NCBI GenBank assembly: GCA_033002965.1
Contig: JAURVB010000115.1
Span: forward strand, 1-64,000
DNA: 64,000 nt
Direction: 5' to 3'
Source: Piper betle
Taxonomy: Eukaryota > Streptophyta > Magnoliopsida > Piperales > Piperaceae
Shown: positions 22,430 to 34,106 of the stretch, piece by piece
Layout: each line of letters begins with the position of its first letter
Position numbering within the stretch: the first letter of the stretch is position 1
Made by a program: the position numbers and the translations under genes
Notes under the pieces: generated by a model
Databases searched by the model: none
Seen by the model: only the letters and a program-made list of their open reading frames with translations
Told to the model about the DNA's origin: nothing

Positions 22430-23739
22430 CAACCTTTTATGGGGATGCACAATGGATGCTAGTTAATATGAAATATCACTTGTTGCTTTTATCTTCCTAC
22501 AATTGATTGCGAGTTAATTATTTCATAGTAGTTCTTCATGTTTTAAAAGAGTAGCTAGCTTTTGCATGATAAAGAGATTCGATTTAGCATCATACATAGG
22601 CAGATTCTTTTAGTAGACATACACTAGAGTCGTAAATATCGACATATGAGATTATTCATAATGCACCAATCATATTTGTTTACAAATAGATGTGAAATGA
22701 GGCAAGCGGGGTAAATTGTACTTGTAATACATAATAATGACCCTTTAGAATAAATTTTGTTTATCACGTGTATTTGATAAATGTAATAAAGTTGTATTGC
22801 TTGTTGAGCTAGATGAAATTGCACATCTCAAGTCTATTTTATTATTTAAAAGAACTTGGTTAGCTTGCCTCACACTTACCTTCAATACTTACTAAATTCC
22901 TCATTATTTTATTTCTATTATTTGCATGTTTAGTACAACAAAATAGTAGACTTTTTAAGGGTTAATCAGATAGATATGTTAAGGAAAGTTGATTTTTATT
23001 TGGTTTTATATGAAAGCAAGTGTCGATCGACTAATAGAAAAATTCCACGCTTATATATATATATATGCATTAAGAGATGTCAATAATAATGACCCTTTTT
23101 AAGTACTATGTATGTTAGAAAATTGAGGTCATTATAATATTCTTTACTTGAATTAGTATATAGATTTTATTTTTTTACAAATATATTACCAAATTAAGCA
23201 AGTGTCCTCTCACATGTTTACAATATTCTCCTTTCTTATTAACAAAATACTATTAGTAAAAATTATTAGGATAATTCCTAATATTTGTCACGCATATAAT
23301 TTTTATCTATTTTACAATAATATTGCTTTATTTTATGTTCCTAAATATCACTATTTTACAATAACTCCCTTTAAATTTGTTATTTAATTTAAATTACAAC
23401 TTTAATTTGTTTATGAATGCAATAATAATAAAAAAATTATCTGGAGTTTAACAGCTTTAGAATAAATAAAAATCCTGAACAAAATAATTAAAAACTAAAG
23501 TGTATTATATCTAAGATGATTTATTTAAAATTTTAATAAGTTTATATGGAAATAATAAATCAAAATATAAAAATACCACATATCACATGGGCATACAATT
23601 GGCTAGAAAAGTTGTGTGACACACACATACACAGACACACACAGATTAGGGAAGAGCATTCAGTCAATGCAGTTTCAATCCAAATTTCTGATTTAGCTTT
23701 CAAGTGACTAAATTTTACTACCGACCCAAATTAATTTTT
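22430..23739. other. AT-rich DNA without recognised genes
   Basis: No domain-bearing ORF is present. ATTAGGGAAGAGCATTCAGTC (about 23645-23665) resembles the subterminal region of plant hAT-type MITEs. A roughly inverse motif, CTCGCCCCTAATT, lies near 27571-27583, but the pairing is weak. Confidence 0.3.
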
Positions 23740-24270
23740 TGTAATGACCTGGCCCAAAGTATTACGTAATAGGTAACCATCTCTTAAAGAGTGGTTAACA
23801 GATCTATACTCCAATCCTACTAGTAAACAAAATCTTAATAAATAGAATCTTAACCTAGTAGGTATTATATGTGGAAGTATATTGAGGGATTTCACAATCC
23901 ACCCATACTAAGAATTGTTGTCCTTGAAATTCCTACACTTGACCTATTGTTAGTCCCATCCCATGACTTTCTTTAGCCTGTGACCGGCAACCTAGCCAAT
24001 ATCATCCAATATAGAACCATGTTACTCTAATAAACATGATTTTACCCTAATAAGTATTAGATGTGAGACAAAGTTGAGAGATCTTACAATCCACCTACCT
24101 TAGGAAATTTTGTCCTCAAAATTCCTACACTTAGTCCATTGTTAGCCCTAGCCCATATTTTTCTAGCCCATGACTAGTAGCCTAGCCAACATTCTTAGTC
24201 AATCCCACCATCTAATATAGAACTAGGAGGTTCTATTACTATTTTTAAACGGCTCAGTCCAAAGTGTGAT
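23740..24270 (-). mobile_element. Tandem, LTR-sharing TRIM copy (degraded)
   Basis: On the minus strand the block reads LTR fragment, internal, partial LTR, internal, LTR. The leftmost LTR is 23740-23896 (TGTAATGACCTGG to GGGATTTCACA). Internal sequence follows (CCACCCATACTAAG...), then a half LTR to about 24088, a second internal copy (CCACCTACCTTAGG...), and about 20 bp of a third LTR (CGGCTCAGTCCAAAGTG). Such a chain usually arises by unequal recombination between LTRs. Divergence from the palindrome copies is high, so it is old. Confidence 0.8.
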
Positions 24271-25160
24271 TAGGGTTACAAAAATGGCCGGTTATGAGTG
24301 GAATTGGCTGATTTAAATCAGATTGGGAGGATTCTGCTTCAAAAAGTAGGCAAGTCGATCATGGCAAAAATTGGTCCATGAATCGGCCGATTTGAGTTGA
24401 TTCCGCCTGATTTAAGTTGATATGGGAGGGTGGCGGGGAGGACCGGGCAATGAGGGCGGCGAGCAACGAGGGTGGGCGATGACATTGGGGGTAGCAACAG
24501 TGGGTGGTGGGGACAAGCTGGGCCGGCAGGGGGTGGTAGAGTGGGGCGTTGGGGGGAAGGGCGGCAGGCAGGGTGGGGGGTGCTTGGGGGGACAGGGCAG
24601 AGGGCGCAGGGGATGGGGTGGGGCCGGAGGGGGGGTGGGGTGAGGCGGGGGTGCAGCAAGGGACAGGTATGGGGGCACAAGGGGTGGGATGAGACAGGGC
24701 CAGCTGGGTGGGGGTGGGGCTGGGAGCGCAAGGGGGATAGGGTTAGGCCGGGGGGGGGGTGGGGTGGGAGTGGGGTGATCAGCAACGGCATGGTAGCCGA
24801 AGGCGGCATCGGCAGGGATAAAGGAAGGGTGACGCATGAGTGATCAAAGAGAGAATCAGGGGAAGAAATGGTCAGTGGCATTCTTGTAATTAAAAGTTGA
24901 CTTGACTCTAATTTGAGTTAAAAATAATATCTAATTTCAAATAATTCAAAAAAAATGAAAAAATACGATAAAATATAATGCACACCATAACATCAAACGA
25001 ACATATTCTTTAACTAATAACCTATCAATTTTGACCGATTCAAGTAAATTGAGTCTTGTCTAATTTTTAATGAATCAGTCTAATTCAATGATTCACTTCT
25101 AATCCGATTCAACATGTGATTCTGATTTTTGCAACTATGAGTGTAACGTAAATCATATGT
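24271..25160 (+). repeat. G-rich module plus AT-rich tail, related to the sequence near the window end
   Basis: The 24420-24780 part is extremely G-rich on + (runs of 4 to 9 G). The following part (CTTGTAATTAAAAGTTGACTTGACTC..., 24883-25035) matches 63659-63800 in order and orientation. Both appear to be 3' portions of one LTR-type repeat. The long proline-rich ORFs on the minus strand are composition artefacts. Confidence 0.5.
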
Positions 25161-25164
25161 GATT

Positions 25165-26670
25165 TTTACAACACGTAAATCCAGGCATAATAAAGAGAAT
25201 AACTAATAACAAGTAATAAATAAATAAATACACACAATCATGAATAATATATAGATAATAAATACATAAAAACAATCAATACTCTAATAATATTGTATAT
25301 TATATAAATATACAGGTGTTTAAACACGAGTAAATATCAACATATACTCATGTTAGTAAACATAATAAATAAATAAATAAATAAAACAAATAAACAAATA
25401 AATAGTTAAAACTCATTAATAATGAAAATTAATAATATCATAGTCATAAAATATAAGAATACATAATTAAATATAAACAAATAATAACATACAAACAACG
25501 AACAAATATATATACACACATATAATTTAGTACACATAACATGACTAATATTCATAAGTAAATATAATGTGAATAATAACAAATATTTAGATAAACATTC
25601 ATCATATATGATAAACATATACATAAAAATAAAGAAATTATAATAAATAAATAAAAATTTTAATTAATTAAATAAAACAATAAATAAAGAAAAATCATCA
25701 CAACATCCAATCATGCTAAATCATACGAATATACATCTAAACTAATATAATAGTTTTTGAATTACCAAAAACGGTCGAGAAATAGCTAAAAACGAGCTGA
25801 ATCAAACTGAACCAAAGGTGGCTCGCTAGCGCCAGAAAATGGCCCGAAAGGGTGGTGGCAGCGGCGGAAAACGACACTAAAACACCGTCTGCCGGTGGCT
25901 CCAATGGCGATGGTGGGTACGAACTAGTAGTTGGCCATGAGATGGTCACGGGCATACCAATGGTGTGGCCGAAGGAGGGTTGGGGTGTCGCCGGTGGCAA
26001 GCCGAAGTGGTGGCGGCGCTATAGGGTGTTGTAAATTTTGAAATCGCGAAAGATTGTGGAAGATCTGAGAAAATAATATGGTGAAGCCAGGGCTAACATG
26101 GATGGCTCAGATCTTGCCACATGGCACGACCTGAACGTCTAACAACTCATGGTCTAGTGGGACCCACATATGGGTATATGCAATATACATACGGACAAAA
26201 AGCTCAGATCGAGATCGTCGAAACTCGAAATTGACTCGAGTCCTGAAATTGACTTTATAGGCCGGAATCGAGGCACGAAGGGTAAATGGGTCTTGAAACC
26301 CTAAACGCTATCGAGCTTGGCCCACGGAGCACAATCCGATGGTCTAAAATCCTTGTGATACATGCAATGAGATACCCAAAAATCCCAAACGGATACTAAA
26401 CGCTGCATTGGCCTAGATCTAGGCCTAAAATCCTGGCTAACATATATAAACAAATATGTATACCTCAGTATACACTGATAAGCTCATGATCTTATCATCT
26501 GCATGTCGGGCATATTTAGACACTATAACATGCTTATATGGCTATATGGCCTCATACTTATAATTTGAAAACTAGTCTGGCATCGAGCTCACTCAAACTG
26601 ACTTGAGATTTGCCTAAATTAGACAAAACTAAAATCGGGTAAAACCCTAAGTTAAAACTGGGGTTTTACA
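25165..26670 (+). mobile_element. 5'-truncated third copy (C) of the 3.07-kb LTR family
   Basis: Similarity to B begins near GTAAATCCAGGCATAATAAAGAG (equivalent to B about 19815) and continues through the AT-rich part and a shortened GC-rich part. The conserved tail (CTCAGATCTTGCCACATGGCACG, GGGTATATGCAATATACATA) follows, to the terminal CTGGGGTTTTACA at 26670. The first kilobase is missing. The right end abuts a TRIM LTR with no intervening base. Confidence 0.8.
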
Positions 26671-26813
26671 TATAATGACCCAAAGTGCAAACTAATTAGC
26701 TAAGTTATTTCTTTAAAATGGTTAACCAAAGTTGAACATCCATTGTCTATTCATATTTATAAATAGGATCTTACCCCGAGCATTAGATGTAGAACAAAGT
26801 TAAAAGATCACAT
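26671..26813 (-). mobile_element. Solo LTR of the TRIM family (degraded)
   Basis: TATAATGACCCAAAGTGCAA to about AAAAGATCACA corresponds to the minus-strand LTR, with the first G mutated. The core GGTTAACCAAAGTTGAACATC and CATTAGATGTAGAACAAAG are recognisable. No flanking duplication is seen. Confidence 0.7.
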
Positions 26814-27750
26814 ATTTTTTGTCCAAATCGAACTGAAAAATTTTGTTCTATTTCTGTTCAATTTGGACAAAAATTAAAACTACAGAAAGTGTTCACAACC
26901 CTCTAGAACTTGGAAGAAAGCTTAATGAAAACCATATGATTTGGTAGAGATTAAAAAATAAGTGGCAACAGATCAAATAGAAAAAAGCATAACTTACATG
27001 AATCATATCAGAAAGCAACCAATCCTACAAAGTAAATCTAATATTGAGCACCAAGCAGAAAGCAACCAATCCTACCAAGTAAATCTAATATTGAGCACCA
27101 AGCAAGAACAAAACAAAAACAACCACAAACCCGGAAGAGCCAATGGTTCAAGGACAAAGGAGGTGATGACAAGCGATCAATGATGAAGTTGAGGAGGCCA
27201 AAAGTTGCACATGACAAAAAAGGCTTGGATAGAGCCTTGGATAGAGGGGAGAGGGGAGACAATGGGGGGCTCGAGGTAGGGCAAAGTTAGTGAGAGTGGT
27301 CGACGATAAGTTAGGAAGAGAAATTGTTATGAAGAGTGGGGGCGAGAGGGCGGTAGTTGGGGGGTGTGGGCAGGAGGCAAGAGATAGAAGATGGACAAGG
27401 ATTTGCGGGAGAGAGGCCGTGGCTACGAATTGGGGGACAGGAAGGCTAGGATTAAGGTTTATATTTTAAGCCATTACTGAATTCTCCTTCGGGTATTACC
27501 ATAAACCAAATGGAATTGTTTATTTATTCGGTTCAATTCAATCGGTTTTTATATGTTTCAATCAAATTATACTCGCCCCTAATTCCAACCCGTTCTATAA
27601 GTAATTGTGATGTTCCTGTAATTTAAAAATGTTTATCACTATATTGTCAATCAACAACTTTCTGACCCAAATTTGTAAATAAGCTCCTAGATAGTATAAA
27701 TAACTAAAAGTATATACAGATTTATTTGTAATTACACAAAGTATATATAC
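26814..27750. other. Intergenic DNA upstream of GET4
   Basis: The presumed promoter region of GET4 lies at its right end, with no clear TATA box that I would assign. It contains a 47-bp tandem duplication (27010-27103) and a GGGGAG-rich stretch (27243-27430). A Gln/Asn-rich short ORF over the tandem repeat is not credible as a gene. Confidence 0.4.
27010..27103 (+). repeat. Tandem duplication, 47 bp x 2
   Basis: AGAAAGCAACCAATCCTAC...GAGCACCAAGC is repeated head to tail with one visible difference. Confidence 0.9.
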
Positions 27751-28161
27751 ACAGGTGAAATATTATTCCCCCAACCTAGGTTTGTCCCTCGCTCCCCCTC
27801 GCTTGGCCACCGGAAATACCACGACGGCGGCGTTGACCCGGCGCCTTCACCTCCCACGTCGAGACCATCATCACCGTCGTCGGACTTCGAAACCAAGTGC
27901 TGTATTTTCCGTTCGTTCGTCCTTCCCGTTCGTTTCCTTCCATTCTCATATGCTCAATTGGATTTTTTATCTGTAATGTATTAATTTTTTATGTTGAATG
28001 TCTGTTAGAAATAATGGGTATTATTTTCTAGCTTTATGCGAGCCCTCTACTCCATATATTTTTCATTTGGATATCAATCTTTTTATCTGGGTATTAATCT
28101 GTCCGACTATGTTAACTTTGTTCATGTTGCTTTTTGATCCATATTTATAGGAATTTCTAAA
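27751..28161 (+). promoter_or_regulatory. Probable 5' UTR region of GET4 with a 5' UTR intron
   Basis: A GC-rich island (about 27775-27900, CCTCCCACGTCGAGACC and similar) in otherwise AT-rich DNA looks like a leader exon. A candidate donor is GTATTTTCC at 27902. An acceptor TATTTATAG ends at 28150, 11 bases before the start codon. An ATG at 27755 opens a 73-codon frame, but it probably lies at or upstream of the transcription start. Exact start and donor cannot be fixed from sequence alone. Confidence 0.45.
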
Positions 28162-28209
28162 ATGGCTCATGGGAGATTGAGAAAGGGAGGTTTAGCGGCT
28201 GTTCACGAG
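28162..28209 (+). CDS. GET4: GET4 coding exon 1
   Basis: Residues 1-16 ([16 protein letters not shown]), ending in phase 0 before GTATTG. The start is chosen because it is the first ATG after the TTATAG acceptor, is in frame with exon 2, and gives an N-terminus like that of other plant GET4 proteins. Intron 1 is 1663 bp. Confidence 0.9.
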
Positions 28210-31200
28210 GTATTGCATTTTGCTCCATCTGTTTCTATTTTAATGTTTTAAAATTTTAAATATTTGTTCATGAGTGGAAAACATTGTCCTTTGTATCCTT
28301 TGAAGGAAGGTTAGCAATTTCTTTTGTAAATTTTTAATGGTCTAGTCACTTGCCCAAAAGGCTCAAGTTTTTATGAAAGGAAATCATTTAATATTTACTT
28401 TAACACTTCCCTTTCCATGCAAATAAATTTTAAGATTTAGTATGTAGACAAATATGTGGCAAATAGTTCATTTGAAATAATATGGGCAAATTAATATTTT
28501 CCTAGGCATATACCCCTACCCATTGGCTTTGATTCTATGTAAATTTTAAATGGTCCAACCATTTGTTCCAATAGCTCAAGCTCTTAGGAGCCCCTTAATA
28601 TTTACTATAACAACTTTATTGGGGTGATCGTCATTGTTTAATTATGTTTGTCACTGATTTTTTTATGGATATTTACTTTCTTTTCCAAGCCAATGCACAC
28701 AAAGGATATTGTTGCAATCCTTGATGGTTTGCAACTGTTATCCATTGGGAATGGGAGATATTGATGAAGTAATGGAAGGTGGGAGATTTTGGTGGAGATT
28801 TGAAGGAGAAGGTTGTAGCCGAGTTGGGAGATTGAGATTGAGTTAGGAAGAATTATACTGTTACAGAAGAGAATTCAGATATTAGAATTAGTCAAAGGAA
28901 GAAAGAATAGAGTAGGAGGTAGAAGGGAATAGAAGAAATTGGGAAGAATATGGACAATTTTTACCGTCCAATTACAATGTTTTACCTTTTTGTACAAACC
29001 CTTAATCTTTCCCTTTTTGATTTATTCATTTATTTTATTTTTTTCCTATTTTATTTTCACTACATATATTTTAACCATACAAGACTAATTTCTAACTTTG
29101 CAAACAGGTAGAAATTATGTATCAGATATTAATTCTTTTCTTTTTTGAATTGTCTTAGAAGTTTGTTACTGTGTTCCTACTGTTCTTGTTGTTTCATGAT
29201 AATGAGTCATATTTATTTTTTATGCAATAAAATAACTATCTCCAATGGTTTTGCACTCTCAGTCCAAAACTCAGGGGATTGGTTTTATTCTTTGTGGCCA
29301 CAACCAAAATGTTTGCTCGGTTGTACAAATTTGCCTTTAACTTTAACGGACAACATGCAATTAAAGAAAAATATTTACTTTAGCAATTCTTATGAATTTT
29401 GTGCACAGAAATATTTTTTCTTGATTTTTCTGCTATGTGAAAAAACTATTGAAAATATGAAAATGGACACATTACTTGATAAGATATGGGTACAATTAAA
29501 TGGTTCTATTTAATTTGTTGAATGCATGAAATGTAAGCTATTTACTTTTAAGGGAAGCTTGTTTCTTTATATTTTTGACATTTGGAACAACTATTTTGAA
29601 CTACACCGCACGTGAATTTTAATTAAGGAAGATATTCTTGATGTTTTACACTTTCATTTACTTGTCTATAGTTAGTCATGATACTTTAGGGATACAAATG
29701 TGGGAAAATAGGAATGCCCCTTCATTTGTTAGCTAATGAAAAATATATTTGGACTGAAGTGATGAATAGTCTTAATGCACGGTACATTTCCTTTATATTG
29801 GTAAATTATAAACCATATGACTGCATGTGACACTTCACATTTCACCCTTTTATTTTGTGTCGTTTTTTACAGAGCATTGGAAATATAGAGAAAATTGTTA
29901 GCCATGGAAATTATTATGAAGCCCAACAGATGTACAAGTCTATTGGTGCAAGGTTGCAAAATATTTTTTTCTATTTGTCTTATTTTTAATTAGTTTTAAC
30001 TTTATTATTTTTTAGTTGAATGTTTGTGCTGGTCCAGATATATTGCTGCTCAAAAATATTCAGAAACCTTGGATATCTTTCAGTCGGGATCTATACTTCA
30101 GCTGAAGCAAGGACAGGTTTAATTCTTATATATCTTATATCAAGGTCCAAAACTCTGATAACTGTATCTGCATGGATTGAGATATATTTTATAATCATGA
30201 AAGTCTAATATAGCTTTGATTTAATCTTATATGCCTTTTCTTGTCTTTATAGAAAAGTAATTCAATTTTTTTTTGCTTTTGTAAATAAAATTCGTTTTTG
30301 CATGTTTAAGGTGCTAAACTATGGAATATGGTGGTTGGTTGAGTTTAGTTATTGTTGAAGTAAATACCAGTTGGCTCCCTTTCTTAATAGTTTGCCCTTT
30401 TAGGAAAGCTTGTTAGACTATCTAAATCTATATATTTATCTATTAAAATTGAATATTTTAACTAGAAGTTACCACGAATCAGTAATGACCTTTTTGCAAT
30501 TTATACATGATTCTTAATTAAAATAAATATATTATTAATTATTAATACTATTGAGAAACTTAAACTAAACTAAGTAGGAATTATAGTACAAGTAGATATT
30601 GCAAATAGAAATAATAGTTATTATAAGTAGTATAGGTATTAAAATAGTATGGATTAAAATTATTAAATAAGTAGGAATTCCAAAGTAAGTAAATATAAAT
30701 ATTGGGTAAAAGTTCTAACCTAGGTAAATATACACCCAAGTTTGAGAAATCAAATCAACGGAAGTTTAGCAATGATTAGGTCAGTAGGAATTCATCAACC
30801 GAGAATTTACCAATATTATATCAGCCTCCCTAACTCAACACGAATAGTACTTAAGTTTGAATTTATCAATTTTTATGTCTAATTGTACTAAACAATCTAA
30901 ATCAATAAAATTACAGCTTGACTAAAGGTCCCAACGAGTTGCTGATGACTTCACAATTTTATACCTTTTTAAAATTGAAGAAGAAATGTTACTAGTGATA
31001 TTGAAAAACCTCAATCATACAGAATTTAACATTCATTTGTTAAGCAGGAATTGTAATCTAAGTAATTACTATTATTATATAATGCTTCTAACTAGACTAA
31101 GATTGTATTTGAATATATTAATTTTAAAATTACTAATAGCATTAGTTAATTTAAATCCATTTAATATTATTGAAAATTTTTAACCAGAAGTTGTGTTGTT

Positions 31201-34069
31201 TACATGGTATGAGAACCTAAAGGACGGGGTTTGTACTTGTAGGATAATGCCAAAAAAATATTATTTGCCTTCATGTTTGTCCATGTGCGCAGCCATGAAA
31301 GCTTTGCTTGCATGCGAGCATAAAGTGTGCAAGTTTATTTAGTTCTCTTTCCTAACAACTTAAGCTTTTAGGCAAAGTGCTTAAACTATCTAAATTTTTA
31401 TTTTCAAATATCAAACTATTATGATATGTGTATATGGGAAAATTTATCAAATTACACTAGTATATAATATTGTGAATTTTTATTAGGCGATTTATGTAAT
31501 CACTGAGACCCTCAAATTTCAAAGTACTATGATATGTATATGGGAAAATTTATCAAATTACACTTGTATATAATAATGTGAATTTTTTATTAGGTGATTT
31601 ATGTAATCACTTAGATCCTACATTGGGATCCATGTTCCCGTCCTCATTTTGGAATAAGTTGGAAAAAAATGATATAATATGACATGCACTTTTATATCAT
31701 GTGTTTTTTAGTTTGTGTTTATGCATTATTGAAACGTCAAATACCCATTCAGCTTTTGCTTTGGTAGTTGAATATTTGCTGTCAGAGCACTAAACCTTTT
31801 AAAGAACTGTGGCAGCAGTATTACAAATAATTGCTACAAATGCGATCTTTGGTCCACATTTAAGAAAGGGAATGTGGTATAAAGACTATGCTACTCCGCT
31901 TTTGCTAGGGTTTTTTGTCATCTATATACAAAGCAACTTCATTGGTGACATTAACTCCATGATGCTGGCTCATTGTAGCCAAGATAAGGTGTAGATGGTG
32001 ATGTGACACTTCTATTGTTTATCACTATTAACAAACCACTTTTTTCAGTATGGTCATTATTCATGGCTGCATGCTTTGCTCCTCTAATATTGGTGGTTGT
32101 TAAGGTGGTTGTTTATTTTGTACTGAAGGTCATATTTGGCTACTTCATTTTACATATGCTGGATTTTACTTATGATTTTTTTTTATTCAAAATCTACCTG
32201 ATTTAGTCCAAAGTTTGAGGTTCTTTGGCCTTTTTGTGTCAACCTGAGTTCCATCTTGTCTGACTAGGTCTCGGGAAAGTTGAGCATGAGTTTGACTTCT
32301 TTAAGGTAGTTGTTTGGGTGAGCATAAGGGTGCTCATAGTCTCATTCTGAGGGAGCTGAACCTACTTGCGTGAAATTTATTTGGTTTAGTTCTTGCTGAA
32401 GACCTGGTTTTGAAGTCATTTTTAATGTATTCTAGCATGGCTTTTAACTCTTTCTTTTATGTTCATCTTTCTTTTGATGGTACAGGTCACTTGTGGAGCT
32501 GAGCTTGCTATCTTGTTTGTAGACACACTTGTCAAAGGAAAATTTCCCGTTTGTGAAGAAAGTCTTGGTAAAATTATTTTGTTTTATATGTTCCTTATAG
32601 ATGGATAAGATATATCAATTAATACTTATAGTTTTTCCAAACTAAATGTTTGTTCACTCTTGGCAGTGACATTTTAGAATTCCAATTGATTTTATATTCT
32701 TACGATTATTGTAAATGCGTTGTGATATGATCTTCTTATTGTGCTTAGAGCTTCCTATTCAATGTTTTCTTGTAGTTTTTGGATTGTTTGTGTATCATTA
32801 GGGCTTAAAATGTGTAGGCTGCATGGTTTACAATCTCGCGGGACCTCGGCGAGATTCCGGCTAGATATCAGTCTCGGCAGGGTCCGAGACATAACTACCA
32901 TTAAGGCGGAAATTTGCTTGTCTCGCCAGATTCTCAGCCAGTACTTGATAATTTTTAGCGAATTTTCGGAAAAGCCAAGGAGAAAGAGGATGGGGTGTGG
33001 CAGTGGCGAAGCAGAGAGGAGGGGAGTTGGGGGCCATGGAGTGGAGGGGGTGGCGTGGTTGGAAGGTGGCAATGGAGGGGAGGGGGTGGGGTGGTGGCGA
33101 AGTAGGAGAAGGAGAGAGGGGGGTGAAGGAGGAGAGAGAAAGATATGGGGCGTGGTGGAGGGGAGTGGGGTGGGGTGGGGTTGTTGTGGCTACAGGGGAG
33201 GAAGTGGGGTGGAGTGTTGGCATGTGGCAAGGCATGGAGGTACTGGTGCCTATTGGTTGGGTTTGGTTGGGTATCACTCATACCAAACTTGTTTATTACA
33301 TTAAACCCATGTACCAAACCCGACCATTTATTTTTTAAATTTTTACTACTGAACCTGACCTAAACCCATTTAGCAAACTCGAACCCCGATCATTTGAAAC
33401 ATGGTTATGTTATAAAAATTAAATTAAATTGCATAATGAAAAATTAAATTAGAAATAGTTATCTAAAAGAAATAAGGATATTGGATAGGGTAATACAAAA
33501 AAAGTTGAAAACATATTAATTTTACATATAAACACACATATATCTCTATAATAAAATTTAATCATATTAAATATAATTTTATAAAAAAATTTATATTATT
33601 GAAATTGGGTGCCGGGTAATCGGTATGCAAAACCACACCCAACTATTATAAAACAGGTAATTGGTATCATAAGACCAAACCCGATTATATAGATACCAAA
33701 CCCGGTCTATCCGGGTTTGGTCGAGTTGGGTTTCACGAATACCCAACCCCGCAGGCATCCTTAAAGGTTGGGGGATTTTGTTTTATCTGATTTTATTTTT
33801 GATTAAAATTTTTAAATCTATTTAATTAAAATTATAAATATAATATTTTATTTTTATGTGATTTATTTAATTTTTCATGTTATTTTTTGCCTATGCAATT
33901 TAATTAATTTACTATATTCTTCTTTATCAATTTTTACTTATCTCAGGTTATTTGATAATATTTGTTAATATTTCTGATTTGTTTACTATTTTTAATTTAA
34001 TTATTTTCCCCTAATTCTAGTTTATTATTAGATGATATTAATCTATGTGAATAAGGATAGTAATTTATT

Positions 34070-34106
<37 letters not shown>

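Larger units (their letters stand above)
28210..32485 (+). other. GET4 introns 1-3, no coherent transposon recognised
   Basis: Covers introns 1 to 3 around exons 2 and 3. AT-rich intron sequence. A tandem duplication of about 108 bp lies at 31405-31612. Several short ORFs (for example 29145-29513) have no family features. Confidence 0.6.

Noticed and set aside
24339..24881. Long proline-rich ORFs on the minus strand (and glycine-rich on +)
   Set aside because: They arise from the G-tract block, overlap in several frames and show no domain or codon pattern.
23645..27600. hAT-like element with ATTAGGG ends enclosing the TRIM and copy C
   Set aside because: The inverted end similarity is only about 8 bases and no 8-bp target duplication was found.
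27755..27976. 73-codon ORF upstream of GET4 as a separate gene or the true N-terminus
   Set aside because: It ends in a stop before the exon with the GET4 start, is not in frame with it, and resembles no plastid or signal leader. At most it is a uORF.
32741..33317. Overlapping ORFs of 105-187 codons on both strands in intron 4
   Set aside because: Composition artefacts of the GGGGTGG-rich repeat core. All frames on both strands are open.
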